Source: Desulfuromonas sp964536375 (GTDB lineage: Bacteria; Desulfobacterota; Desulfuromonadia; Desulfuromonadales; Desulfuromonadaceae). From it: a stretch of 64,000 bases of DNA. The position numbers and the translations under genes were made by a program. Where the stretch lies: NCBI GenBank assembly GCA_964536375.1, contig CAZHXF010000007.1, positions 1-64,000 on the forward strand, given 5' to 3'. Below the pieces are notes generated by a model. The model searched no databases. It worked only from the letters and a program-made list of their open reading frames with translations, and had not been told where the DNA came from. Each line of letters starts with the position of its first letter. The first letter of the stretch is position 1. Positions 33,972-42,600 of this stretch are shown in pieces.

Positions 33972-35069
33972 ATGAAAGTCGGATTTGTCGGTTGGCGCGG
34001 TATGGTGGGTTCAGTTCTGGTGCAACGCATGCAGGAGGAAAATGATTTTGCTGGCATAGAGCCGGTGTTTTTTTCCACCTCGCAGGTTGGTGTTTCAGCG
34101 CCGATGGATGCAGGTTTACTCAAGGATGCAAATGATATCGCTGAGCTGAAACAATTGGATGTAATAGTTACCTGCCAAGGTGGTGATTATACCAAGGCGG
34201 TGCATCCACAGTTACGCCAAACCGGCTGGAATGGTTATTGGATCGATGCTGCTAGCACTTTACGCATGGCAGATGATGCGGTAATAGTTCTTGATCCGGT
34301 TAACCGCGCTGTAATCGATAAAGCTCTGACGCAGGGACAGAAAGATTTTATTGGTGGCAATTGCACTGTCAGTCTTATGTTGATGGCTATTGGTGGACTG
34401 TTCCGTGCTGGTTTAGTTGAATGGGTTTCGTCAATGACTTATCAGGCGGCTTCCGGGGCTGGTGCACCGAATATGCGTGAACTGCTCAGTCAGATGGGAG
34501 TATTGCAGAACTCGGTAGCAGATTTATTGGCTGACCCGGCATCGGCAATTTTAGATATAGACAAAAAGGTAACGGCTACATTGCGTAGCGATGAGTTGCC
34601 CCATGCTGAGTTTGGTTATGCTTTAGCTGGCAGCGTATTGCCGTGGATTGATCGCGAAGTCGAAGATGGTCAAAGCCGGGAAGAGTGGAAGGGTTACGCT
34701 GAAACCAATAAGATCTTGGCTGGGGTACATCCTATCCCGGTTGATGGTCTCTGTGTGCGGGTTGGATCCATGCGCTGTCATAGTCAGGCATTAACGATCA
34801 AGTTGACTAAAGATGTGCCCATTGCCGAGATTGAGAGCCTGATCGCTGCCGATAATCAGTGGGTTAAACTGGTAGCTAACAATAAGGCAGATACCCTTGC
34901 TCAGCTTACTCCAGAGGCAACATCTGGCACATTGACCGTGCCAGTAGGACGAGTGCGTAAGATGAAAATGGGTCCTGAGTATTTGACCGTGTTCACCTGC
35001 GGCGATCAATTGCTGTGGGGCGCCGCTGAGCCATTGCGGCGTATGTTGCGCATATTGCAGGATCAATAA
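33972..35069 (+). CDS. asd: Aspartate-semialdehyde dehydrogenase, E. coli type
   Basis: A 365-residue enzyme reducing aspartyl phosphate to the semialdehyde for lysine/diaminopimelate, threonine and methionine. It follows E. coli Asd closely: VGFVGWRGMVGSVLVQRM, FFSTSQVG, VTCQGGDYTKA, WIDAASTLRM. Catalytic Cys131 sits in GGNCTVSLML and His270 in RCHSQALTIKLTKD. This subfamily is typical of gammaproteobacteria and differs from the Asd type next door. The ATG at 33972 follows AAAGG; the ATG at 33963 is too close to it. A terminator follows. Confidence 0.94.
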   Translation: MKVGFVGWRGMVGSVLVQRMQEENDFAGIEPVFFSTSQVGVSAPMDAGLLKDANDIAELKQLDVIVTCQGGDYTKAVHPQLRQTGWNGYWIDAASTLRMADDAVIVLDPVNRAVIDKALTQGQKDFIGGNCTVSLMLMAIGGLFRAGLVEWVSSMTYQAASGAGAPNMRELLSQMGVLQNSVADLLADPASAILDIDKKVTATLRSDELPHAEFGYALAGSVLPWIDREVEDGQSREEWKGYAETNKILAGVHPIPVDGLCVRVGSMRCHSQALTIKLTKDVPIAEIESLIAADNQWVKLVANNKADTLAQLTPEATSGTLTVPVGRVRKMKMGPEYLTVFTCGDQLLWGAAEPLRRMLRILQDQ

Positions 35070-35110
35070 TTAGTTTCTGCTTTGTTCTTTTGTATTTGGT
35101 GAATGCTAAA

Positions 35111-35145
35111 GAGAGCAGCTGGATATCCAGCTGCTCTCTTTTTTT
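35111..35145 (+). terminator. Strong intrinsic terminator after asd
   Basis: GAGAGCAGCTGG (35111-35122) pairs perfectly with CCAGCTGCTCTC (35127-35138), ATAT loop, then TTTTTTT. It isolates the first asd from the second. Confidence 0.93.
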
Positions 35146-35229
35146 ATTGGCTTTAGGTCAATTGAGATAGCTGCTATGCTTATAAGCTGGTTGTGGGGTA
35201 CGTAATTCTTCTGGAGTGCAAGGTTGTCT

Positions 35230-36240
35230 ATGTATAATGTAGTGATAGTTGGGGCCACTGGTGTTGTCGGGCGGCAGGTGGTTGAATTACTGGATACGCG
35301 TAACTTCCCGGTAAGTAACTTGATTTTGTTTGCTTCTGAGCAATCAGTTGGTGAATTTTTAGAATTCAATGATGACTCGCTACCGGTGCAACTATTGGAC
35401 AGTGATGGGTTTAAAGGGGCTGATATAGCTTTTTTTTGCGCCGGAGCCGCTATAAGTGAGCAGTATTGTTCAAAGGTTGCCGCTGCCGGTGTAATCTGTA
35501 TTGATACATCAGGTTTTTTTAGTGCCGATGATTCGGTGCCTATGGTTGTGCCAGAGATTAATCCAGACTCTCTGCAAGGCATCAAGGCGAAACGGATAAT
35601 TGCCAATCCTGGCTGTGCCAGTATTCAGTTGAGCTTGCTGGTGCAGGCGCTGCGCTCAGCTACCAAAATCCACCGTGTGGTAGTATCCAGCTATCAGTCT
35701 GTCTCAGACGCCGGGCAAAAAGGGATTGATGAATTGCGTACCCAGAGTGGGGAATTGCTCAATGGTCGACCATCTAAAAATAAAGTTTATCCGTATCAGG
35801 TGGCTTACAATTGTTTGCCACAGGTGGGCGGCTTTTTGTCTGACGGCTATACTGTCGAAGAGCGTAAACTGATTTGTGAAACGCAGCAGATCTTAGGTGG
35901 TGACTTGCTGGCTGTAACGGCAACGATGGTAACTGTGCCGTTATTTTATGGTAGCTGTCAGTCGGTAAATATTGAGACTGAAACGGAACTTAGCATAGAA
36001 AAAGTGCGTGAACTGCTGAGTAGCTTTGCCGGTATTGCGGTTGTTGATGATGTAGATAATTTAGAATATCCCATGCCTGTAGATGCCGTGGATCAAGATG
36101 AACTTTTCGTTGGGCGTATCCGTCCTGATGCCAGCGTTGCTGGAGGGCTGAATGTGTGGACTGCGCTGGATAACCTGCGCAAAGGCTGCGCTACTAATGC
36201 TGTGCAGATTGCTGAACTGCTGATAAAGGTATATCTCTAA
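35230..36240 (+). CDS. Aspartate-semialdehyde dehydrogenase paralogue lacking the expected catalytic His
   Basis: A 336-residue protein of the other Asd branch: VVIVGATGVVGRQVVELLDT, IDTSGFF, VPEINPDSL. Cys129 is present but in NPGC rather than the usual NPNC, and the GHSE motif that supplies the catalytic His reads G-S242-C-Q in FYGSCQSVNIETE. GRIRPD is kept. Its place between the leucine genes and truA matches the native asd position in related genomes. With an intact E. coli-type asd just upstream, it may be weak or inactive, or have another role (as USG-1-like proteins do). ATG at 35230 has AAGG 6 nt upstream. Confidence 0.85.
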   Translation: MYNVVIVGATGVVGRQVVELLDTRNFPVSNLILFASEQSVGEFLEFNDDSLPVQLLDSDGFKGADIAFFCAGAAISEQYCSKVAAAGVICIDTSGFFSADDSVPMVVPEINPDSLQGIKAKRIIANPGCASIQLSLLVQALRSATKIHRVVVSSYQSVSDAGQKGIDELRTQSGELLNGRPSKNKVYPYQVAYNCLPQVGGFLSDGYTVEERKLICETQQILGGDLLAVTATMVTVPLFYGSCQSVNIETETELSIEKVRELLSSFAGIAVVDDVDNLEYPMPVDAVDQDELFVGRIRPDASVAGGLNVWTALDNLRKGCATNAVQIAELLIKVYL

Positions 36241-36245
36241 CCAGT

Positions 36246-36992
36246 ATGGCGCGCGTGTGCTTAACTATAGAATATGATGGTACTAATTACGGCGGCTGGC
36301 AGGTTCAGCCAAATGCTGATAGTGTACAATCTCAGTTGGAAAAAGCGTTGGCACGGGTTGTAGGTTGTCAGATACGCATCTATTCTTCTGGGCGTACTGA
36401 CGCTGGGGTGCATGCTCGCGGCATGCGCGCCCACTTTGATGTTGATAAGTTATTGTCACTGACTGCTTATCGTGAAGGGGTCAATCGTTATTTGCCAGCA
36501 GATATCGTGGTAAAAGAAGCGCAGTTGGTTGATGATAATTTTCATGCGCGGTTTTCTGCCCAAGGTAAATGGTATAGCTATCAGTTATATGGTGGTAAAA
36601 TCCGCTCTCCATTACAAGATCGGACGGCGTGGCATTATTTTGGTTCTTTGGATATTGCTAAAATGCAAGAGGTCGCGCAACTGTTTGTTGGGGAACATGA
36701 TTTTGTTGCTTTTCGCTCGTCATCCTGTGTTGCTAAAACTACAGTACGCAAAATTTATGCATTTGATGTCAGCGTCAATGGCGAGATGGTTATTTTTGAC
36801 GTGCGCGGCAGCGGTTTTTTAAAAAATATGGTGCGGGTTCTAGTGGGTACGCTGGTTGATGTTGGAATTGGGCGTATTCCGACCACTACAATCAGTGATC
36901 TACTGCTTTCTGGTCATCGACATGATGCTGGACGCACCGCGCCAGCGCAGGGTTTATGCTTAATGAAAGTGTGGTATGAAAAAAATATGTAA
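36246..36992 (+). CDS. truA: tRNA pseudouridine(38-40) synthase
   Basis: A 248-residue TruA. LTIEYDGTNYGGWQVQPNAD and SSGRTDAGVHARG, which contains the catalytic Asp, are diagnostic; HDFVAFRSSSC and GSGFLKNMVRVLVGTL are further signatures. Follows the second asd by 5 nt, so they are probably one transcript. Confidence 0.94.
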   Translation: MARVCLTIEYDGTNYGGWQVQPNADSVQSQLEKALARVVGCQIRIYSSGRTDAGVHARGMRAHFDVDKLLSLTAYREGVNRYLPADIVVKEAQLVDDNFHARFSAQGKWYSYQLYGGKIRSPLQDRTAWHYFGSLDIAKMQEVAQLFVGEHDFVAFRSSSCVAKTTVRKIYAFDVSVNGEMVIFDVRGSGFLKNMVRVLVGTLVDVGIGRIPTTTISDLLLSGHRHDAGRTAPAQGLCLMKVWYEKNM

Positions 36993-37083
36993 AATACTTG
37001 ACTGATAGCAAAAGATCGGTTATGTTTCGGCACTCTGTGAGCCCCGTAAAGCGAACAGAATTTACATAAACGAGAGGATTGAG

Positions 37084-37521
37084 ATGAGTACGCAAGTAGC
37101 AAAAGCATCTGAAGTTAAGAGAGACTGGTTTCTGGTTGACATGGAAGGTAAAGTTCTGGGTCGAGTTGCCACTGAGATAGCCAGAATTCTTAGGGGAAAG
37201 CACAAGGCCATTTATACTCCCAGTGTTGACACGGGCGATTACGTCGTTGTTGTTAATGCAGAGAAACTGGTTTTGACTGGTAATAAGAAAGCGGATAAGA
37301 TGTACTATCACCATACTGGTTATGTAGGTGGTATTCGCTCAATTACTGCTGAAAAGCTGCAAGCTAAAAAACCAGAAGAATTGGTTATTAAGGCGGTTCG
37401 CGGTATGCTTCCCAAGAATAAATTGGGTCGTCAAATGTTGAAAAAATTGAAGGTCTATGCCGGCAGTGAGCACCAGAACGCAGCTCAACAGCCCAAAGTA
37501 CTCGATATTTGGTCTACTTAA
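37084..37521 (+). CDS. rplM: 50S ribosomal protein L13
   Basis: A 145-residue L13. DWFLVDMEGKVLGRVATEIA, GDYVVVVNAEKLVLTGNK and AVRGMLPKNKLGRQMLKKLK are typical. GAGAGGATTGAG precedes the ATG. Forms the conserved rplM-rpsI operon with the next gene, 15 nt downstream. Confidence 0.96.
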   Translation: MSTQVAKASEVKRDWFLVDMEGKVLGRVATEIARILRGKHKAIYTPSVDTGDYVVVVNAEKLVLTGNKKADKMYYHHTGYVGGIRSITAEKLQAKKPEELVIKAVRGMLPKNKLGRQMLKKLKVYAGSEHQNAAQQPKVLDIWST

Positions 37522-37536
37522 GGAGAATGATTCAAG

Positions 37537-37929
37537 ATGGCTGAACAAAGATTTTACGCCACTGGCAAACGTAAGACTTCAATTGCCCGTGTTTGGATGA
37601 AGCCCGGTGCGGGAAATATTGTTGTAAATAAACAAGATTATAAAGATTATTTTGGTCGTGAAACTTCCAAAATGATCATCCGCCAGCCGTTGGAATTGAC
37701 CGACAATGTTGGGAAATTCGATATTATTGTTAATGTGAATGGTGGCGGTCCTTCCGGTCAAGCTGGTGCGATTAAGCATGGTATTACCAAAGCGTTGCTT
37801 GACATTGATGAAAGCCTGCGTGGTGTGCTGAAGAAGGCTGGCTTTATCACTCGTGATAGTCGTATTAAAGAACGTAAGAAATACGGTCGTGCCGGTGCTC
37901 GTCGTAGCTTCCAGTTCTCTAAACGTTAA
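37537..37929 (+). CDS. rpsI: 30S ribosomal protein S9
   Basis: A 130-residue S9 that starts AEQRFYATGKRKTSIARVW and ends RRSFQFSKR; the C-terminal basic tail reaches the P-site tRNA. GGGPSGQAGAIKHGI is the family motif. A terminator follows. Confidence 0.96.
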   Translation: MAEQRFYATGKRKTSIARVWMKPGAGNIVVNKQDYKDYFGRETSKMIIRQPLELTDNVGKFDIIVNVNGGGPSGQAGAIKHGITKALLDIDESLRGVLKKAGFITRDSRIKERKKYGRAGARRSFQFSKR

Positions 37930-37963
37930 GATTTCACGGTACGATCAATATATGTTACACACA

Positions 37964-37990
37964 GGGGAGCCGTTAGGTTCCCCTTTTTTT
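37964..37990 (+). terminator. Intrinsic terminator after rplM-rpsI
   Basis: GGGGAGCC (37964-37971) pairs with GGTTCCCC (37976-37983), loop GTTA, then TTTTTTT. Confidence 0.9.
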
Positions 37991-38007
37991 ATTTTGTGGA
38001 GGTTGTT

Positions 38008-39045
38008 GTGGTTAAAGTAGCTGTAGTTGGTGCCAGTGGCTATGCTGGTCTGGAGTTGTTGCGCCTGTTGGTTCGGCATCCGCGGGTAGAAATCACCAGC
38101 ATTACTTCGCGGCAATATGTTGACGAAGATATAGCCACCGTTTTTCCAGCGCTAGCCGATATCCTTACGCTGCAGTGTACCGAAGTTGATGTTGATAAAA
38201 TCGCTGCACTGGCGGATGTAGTTTTTACAGCCTTACCGCATAAAACATCCATGGATGTAATTCCAGATTTACTCCAGCGTGGCTGTAAAGTGATTGATTT
38301 GTCAGCTGATTACCGTTTGCACGATGTTGCAGTATATCAGCAATGGTATCAACCCCACTCCAGTCCGGAGCTATTAGCCGAAGCAGTATACGGGTTGCCG
38401 GAGTTATTCCGCCAGCAAATTGCCGGTTCCAGATTGATAGCCAATCCCGGTTGTTATCCCACCAGCGCTGCCTTGGCACTAGCTCCGCTGCTGAAGCACG
38501 AAATAATTGATCATCGTACATTGATTATTGACAGTAAGTCTGGCGCCAGCGGTGCAGGGCGCTCTGCTAAAACTGGAAGTATGTTTTGTGAAGTCAATGA
38601 AGGGTTTAAAGCCTATGGTATTGCCAGTCATCGCCATACCCCGGAAATTGAACAAACACTGTCAGTGCTAGCTGGTGAGCCTGTAGTGGTCAATTTCACT
38701 CCACATCTGTTGCCGGTGAATCGGGGTATTTTATCTACCTGTTATGCCAGCCTGACAAATTCTATCGATATTGCTTCTGTGAAAGCGTTGTTCACCAATT
38801 TTTATGCTGATCAACCTTTTGTCAGGATTATGCCGGGTGGACAATTGCCTAATGTAGCTTATATCCGTGGCAGTAATTATGCCGATATTGGTTTTGTAAT
38901 TGATGATAGGACTCAGCGGATAATCGTTGTTAGTGCTATAGATAATCTGGTAAAGGGAGCGGCTGGTCAAGCGGTGCAGAATATGAATATTATGCTGGGT
39001 TATCCAGAAATCATTGGGCTTGATATTGTTCCTGTGTTCCCTTAA
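38008..39045 (+). CDS. argC: N-acetyl-gamma-glutamyl-phosphate reductase
   Basis: A 345-residue NADPH-dependent reductase of arginine synthesis. VAVVGASGYAGLELLRLL binds the cofactor; catalytic Cys is in ANPGCYPTSAALAL and His in SHRHTPEI; DSKSGASGAGR is typical. The GTG at 38008 has GGAGG 5 nt upstream and is preferred to the GTG at 37996. Starts right after the rpsI terminator, so it needs read-through or a promoter overlapping it. Confidence 0.93.
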   Translation: MVKVAVVGASGYAGLELLRLLVRHPRVEITSITSRQYVDEDIATVFPALADILTLQCTEVDVDKIAALADVVFTALPHKTSMDVIPDLLQRGCKVIDLSADYRLHDVAVYQQWYQPHSSPELLAEAVYGLPELFRQQIAGSRLIANPGCYPTSAALALAPLLKHEIIDHRTLIIDSKSGASGAGRSAKTGSMFCEVNEGFKAYGIASHRHTPEIEQTLSVLAGEPVVVNFTPHLLPVNRGILSTCYASLTNSIDIASVKALFTNFYADQPFVRIMPGGQLPNVAYIRGSNYADIGFVIDDRTQRIIVVSAIDNLVKGAAGQAVQNMNIMLGYPEIIGLDIVPVFP

Positions 39046-39231
39046 TTGTCATAAGTGGTCATGCGCAGTCTTCTGTAAAGCTATTTTCCCCAGTGGCTAA
39101 TGTACGTTCACTCCACTATTAGGGTGTACATGGTGGCATGATTCAGTTATTATCCTAGCGTTGTGTATCGGGGCTAATTCGAAGGCGTAGCTCATTTTGC
39201 CGTTAATATAGTTAGGTTGAGGAGGTTAGTT

Positions 39232-39735
39232 ATGACAGAAGTGGCTAATAAACCAAATTTGTCAGATAGTGATGTAAGGAGTGAAGATACTCAAGAGGGT
39301 AAGTATCTTACTTTTCATATGGGTGGCGAGGATTATGGTATCCAGATCAGCTTTGTTACTGAAATTATTGGTATTCAGCGTATTACTGAAGTGCCGGATA
39401 TGCCCGGTTTTATCAAGGGGGTTATAAATTTACGCGGCAAGGTAATTCCTGTAATGGACGTGCGGGCACGGTTTAACTTGCCTGCTCGTGAATATGATGA
39501 AAGAACTTGCATTGTTGTGGTTCAGCTCAACACTACCTCTGTTGGTTTAGTTGTAGATAAGGTGAATGAAGTTGCCGATATTCCGCCGCAAGATATCGAG
39601 CCACCACCACGCGCTACCGCTGGAGGTAGTTCAGAATATATTGAAGGTATGGGTAAAATGGGTGATCGCGTGAAAATCTTGTTGAATGTTGGCAAACTTT
39701 TATATGATTCAGATCTGGAACAGATCGACCTGTAG
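39232..39735 (+). CDS. cheW: Chemotaxis coupling protein CheW
   Basis: A 167-residue CheW linking chemoreceptors to CheA. After an acidic N-terminus, YLTFHMGGEDYGIQISFVTE, MPGFIKGVINLRGKVIPVMD and VGLVVDKVNEV are the CheW SH3-like signatures. GAGGAGG precedes the ATG at 39232. It precedes a chemoreceptor gene and probably serves it. No cheA in the window. Confidence 0.93.
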   Translation: MTEVANKPNLSDSDVRSEDTQEGKYLTFHMGGEDYGIQISFVTEIIGIQRITEVPDMPGFIKGVINLRGKVIPVMDVRARFNLPAREYDERTCIVVVQLNTTSVGLVVDKVNEVADIPPQDIEPPPRATAGGSSEYIEGMGKMGDRVKILLNVGKLLYDSDLEQIDL

Positions 39736-39806
39736 CCAGCATGTAGATTCTAGTCAAGAAAAGTTTGAAACATCTTATTTAGCTAATGTAAACATCAGGG
39801 GTATGT

Positions 39807-41645
39807 ATGAATATTCAGCAAAAGGTCGCTATTGTTTTAAGTATAGTTTTGGTTGTATTAGCCGGAACTATATTTAGTGTAGTTTATAACCAAACATCTG
39901 GGTTGTTGAATTCTCAGGCTGATCACGAAATGACTTTGCTCACAGATGCTGCCAAACAACAGGCGAACAGTGTTTTTCAAAGTCTGGTGATTGGTACTAA
40001 GAGTTCAGTTGAGATGGGCGATATGGATCTCTTTGCTGAACTGCTAAACGAGTTGGTTTCCGTGCATAACGTGTCTGAACTGGGTATGTCCGGTCCTGAT
40101 GGCAAAATTAATTATTCCAGCAGTGAAACCAACATCGGCAGTCGTTTGGATAGCGATGTTTATACTCAAGCACGTAATGATTTAACTGGTGATTTCTCTA
40201 TACATGAGAAAGGTGATCAGTTGGTTCTTACTCGCTCGCAGATTTTCACTGCTGAGTGTATAGATTGCCATGAAGGGGCAAAAGTTGGTGACTCAGGCGG
40301 TATTTTATTCCTTAATTACGATTTGTCTGAACTCCATGCTGTTGCCGTGCAAGTCAAGGATAACCTGGAAAATGGCTTGAGCAGTGCGACAAAATCAATG
40401 TTGCTTGCCGGAGCCATTGGTGGTCTTATCGGAATTATTATTATTTATCTGATTCTAGGTAGTCTGGTGCGCAAGCCACTTGCCGCAGTTGAAGCTATGT
40501 TCGATAGCATGGCGGCGGGTAAATTCGATGGGCGCCTGAATAGTGAACGTAAAGATGAAATTGGTCACATAGGTAAAACCTTGGATAACTTTGCTGATCT
40601 TATGGAGCAGGATGTGCTGGCTTCGTTGCAAAAGCTTGCCGATGGTGATATCTCTTTCGACATCACCCCACGCAGTAATGAAGATTCTATTCGTCTTGCC
40701 CTTAAAAAGGTTAGTGATGATCTGAATGGGATTGTCAGTCAAATACAGCACGGTGCAGCGCAGATAGCCACTGGTGCCTCACAAGTTTCAGCTTCAAGTC
40801 AGTCATTGTCAGAAGGAGCTACAGATTCAGCTAGCTCAGTAGAAGAAATTTCCGCTTCTATGAATGAGTTGTCGGCGCAAACTAAGGTCAATGCGGAAAA
40901 TTCACAGCAGGCCAATGTTTTGGCTGCTCAGGTACGCGATGCTGCGGTGCATGGTAATGGTCAAATGCAACAAATGGTTACCGCCATGGCCGATATTAAT
41001 GAGTCCAGTCTAAATATTTCAAAAATTATTAAAGTCATTGATGAGATTGCCTTCCAAACTAATTTGTTAGCATTGAATGCTGCAGTTGAAGCGGCACGCG
41101 CCGGTCAGCACGGTAAGGGCTTTGCTGTTGTTGCTGAGGAAGTACGTAACCTGGCTGCGCGCAGCGCCAAGGCAGCACAGGAAACTGCAGCCCTGATTGA
41201 AAGTTCGGTTGCCAAGGCAGAGCACGGTGCGGCAATTGCTGATAATACAGCGACGGCATTTGGTTCAATTGTTGCGGAAGTACAGAAGGTCAATGATCTT
41301 ATCAGTGAAATTTCTGCAGCCAGTGTTGAGCAGTCAAATGGCATCTCGCAAATCAATGATGGGGTGTCTAGGATTGATGATGTTACCCAGCAGAATACTG
41401 CTAATGCAGAACAGGGAGCAGCCTCAGCGGAAGAACTATCCAGCCAGGCGGCTCAGCTCGAAGATGTATTGCGCCGTTTCAAGTTGAAAGGTGGTTCGAT
41501 GCAGCGTTTAGGTGCCCCGCAGTATCGGGCATCTTCTGCACCCGCATCACGACCAAGTGAAAATACACCTTCTGGTTGGGGTGGCGGTAAAGCAGCGGAC
41601 GTGGCACAAATTGCTTTGGACGATTCTGAATTTGGTAAGTTTTAG
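39807..41645 (+). CDS. Methyl-accepting chemotaxis protein with a c-type haem sensor motif
   Basis: A 612-residue chemoreceptor. Membrane segments at about 7-28 and 199-218 flank a periplasmic domain of about 170 residues that carries C151-ID-C154-H155, a CXXCH c-haem attachment site. A HAMP domain (about 219-270) and a cytoplasmic signalling coiled coil follow; the tip is AFQTNLLALNAAVEAARAG with EEVRNLAARSAKAAQETA. The tail ends DDSEFGKF with no NWETF pentapeptide. Geobacter has receptors with haem-binding periplasmic domains, so sensing redox or a small gas ligand is likely. Partnered with the upstream CheW. Confidence 0.93.
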   Translation: MNIQQKVAIVLSIVLVVLAGTIFSVVYNQTSGLLNSQADHEMTLLTDAAKQQANSVFQSLVIGTKSSVEMGDMDLFAELLNELVSVHNVSELGMSGPDGKINYSSSETNIGSRLDSDVYTQARNDLTGDFSIHEKGDQLVLTRSQIFTAECIDCHEGAKVGDSGGILFLNYDLSELHAVAVQVKDNLENGLSSATKSMLLAGAIGGLIGIIIIYLILGSLVRKPLAAVEAMFDSMAAGKFDGRLNSERKDEIGHIGKTLDNFADLMEQDVLASLQKLADGDISFDITPRSNEDSIRLALKKVSDDLNGIVSQIQHGAAQIATGASQVSASSQSLSEGATDSASSVEEISASMNELSAQTKVNAENSQQANVLAAQVRDAAVHGNGQMQQMVTAMADINESSLNISKIIKVIDEIAFQTNLLALNAAVEAARAGQHGKGFAVVAEEVRNLAARSAKAAQETAALIESSVAKAEHGAAIADNTATAFGSIVAEVQKVNDLISEISAASVEQSNGISQINDGVSRIDDVTQQNTANAEQGAASAEELSSQAAQLEDVLRRFKLKGGSMQRLGAPQYRASSAPASRPSENTPSGWGGGKAADVAQIALDDSEFGKF

Positions 41646-41671
41646 GCTGTCATGCTGCGAGTGTTGAACTG

Positions 41672-42514
41672 ATGATTAATTACGATGATATTATAAGCAA
41701 TGTTGGTGATTTACCACCAATGCCTATTGTGGCGGTTAAGGTTCTTGAATTGCTTCAAGATCCTGAAACCTCAATGAAGCAATTAGCGGCAACTGTATCT
41801 TTGGATGCAGCAGTTTCTGCACGTATGTTGAAAATTGCTAATTCAGCTGCATACGGTCTGGCGCGTGAAATTACTACGTTGCAAAATGCATTGGTCATGT
41901 TGGGCGAACGTACCGTGCGTAGCTTGGTTCTCGCGTCCAGTATGAGTAGTGTTAATAAGTCATACGGTTTGTTAGAAAAAATGTTGTGGGAAGAGTCGGT
42001 GGGTTGCGCTTTGGCCTCAAGATTTTTAAGTACCAAACTCGGCGTTGGGAACTCTGAGGAAGCTTTTCTGGCGGGTTTGTTTTCCAATCTTGGTAAAGTG
42101 ATACGCAACAATAATGATCCTGAGCAGTACAGAGAATTAGTCGAAGCGGTATACAATGGTGCTGGTGACTATCTGATGTTGGAGCAGGAGGTGTTCGATG
42201 CGCCATATTCAATGGTTGGCGCGGCTGTTTTGCATTCTTGGAAAATAGCGCCGTTGTTGGTTGAGGCGGTGCATCATCACATAGATCTTCGGAATAACGA
42301 TGTCAAGGATGTACGTGATTTGTCGGCTATTGTTAATCTAGCGTCTAATTTGTGTATGAAGTTTGGCATTGGGCAGCGCTTTGCCGATGAAGAGCTCGAT
42401 CTGTCTCAGACCCAAGGGGGCAAATATCTTCAGGTCACTCCAGCGATGTTAGCTGTAATTGAAGAGCAGTTTACGGAAGTATTTGAGAGCAACCGTGAAT
42501 CGTTTGTTGCTTAG
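41672..42514 (+). CDS. HDOD-domain signalling protein
   Basis: A 280-residue HDOD protein. LPPMPIVAVKVLELLQDPET, AVSARMLKIANSAAYG and TLQNALVMLGERTVRSLVLA are typical; the region that would be HD...H in true phosphohydrolases reads GLFSNLGK, so no metal site is expected. HDOD proteins act as signalling or assembly scaffolds. It follows the chemoreceptor by 26 nt and may share its transcript and pathway. A terminator follows. Confidence 0.88.
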   Translation: MINYDDIISNVGDLPPMPIVAVKVLELLQDPETSMKQLAATVSLDAAVSARMLKIANSAAYGLAREITTLQNALVMLGERTVRSLVLASSMSSVNKSYGLLEKMLWEESVGCALASRFLSTKLGVGNSEEAFLAGLFSNLGKVIRNNNDPEQYRELVEAVYNGAGDYLMLEQEVFDAPYSMVGAAVLHSWKIAPLLVEAVHHHIDLRNNDVKDVRDLSAIVNLASNLCMKFGIGQRFADEELDLSQTQGGKYLQVTPAMLAVIEEQFTEVFESNRESFVA

Positions 42515-42543
42515 CATATAAATGTAAATATTTTGTTATAAAT

Positions 42544-42572
42544 AAAAAAGGGCCGTTATGGCCCTTTTTTAT
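42544..42572 (+). terminator. Intrinsic terminator after the cheW-mcp-HDOD cluster
   Basis: AAAAAAGGGCC (42544-42554) pairs with GGCCCTTTTTT (42560-42570), loop GTTAT. The A-rich left arm makes it likely bidirectional in form. Confidence 0.9.
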
Positions 42573-42600
42573 TTGATTATTAACCGAGGACTGCTTGTTG

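Noticed and set aside
39100..39150. Sigma-54-like TGGCA site before cheW
   Set aside because: TGGCATGATTCAGTTA does not keep the TGGCAC-N5-TTGC spacing, so it is not credible.
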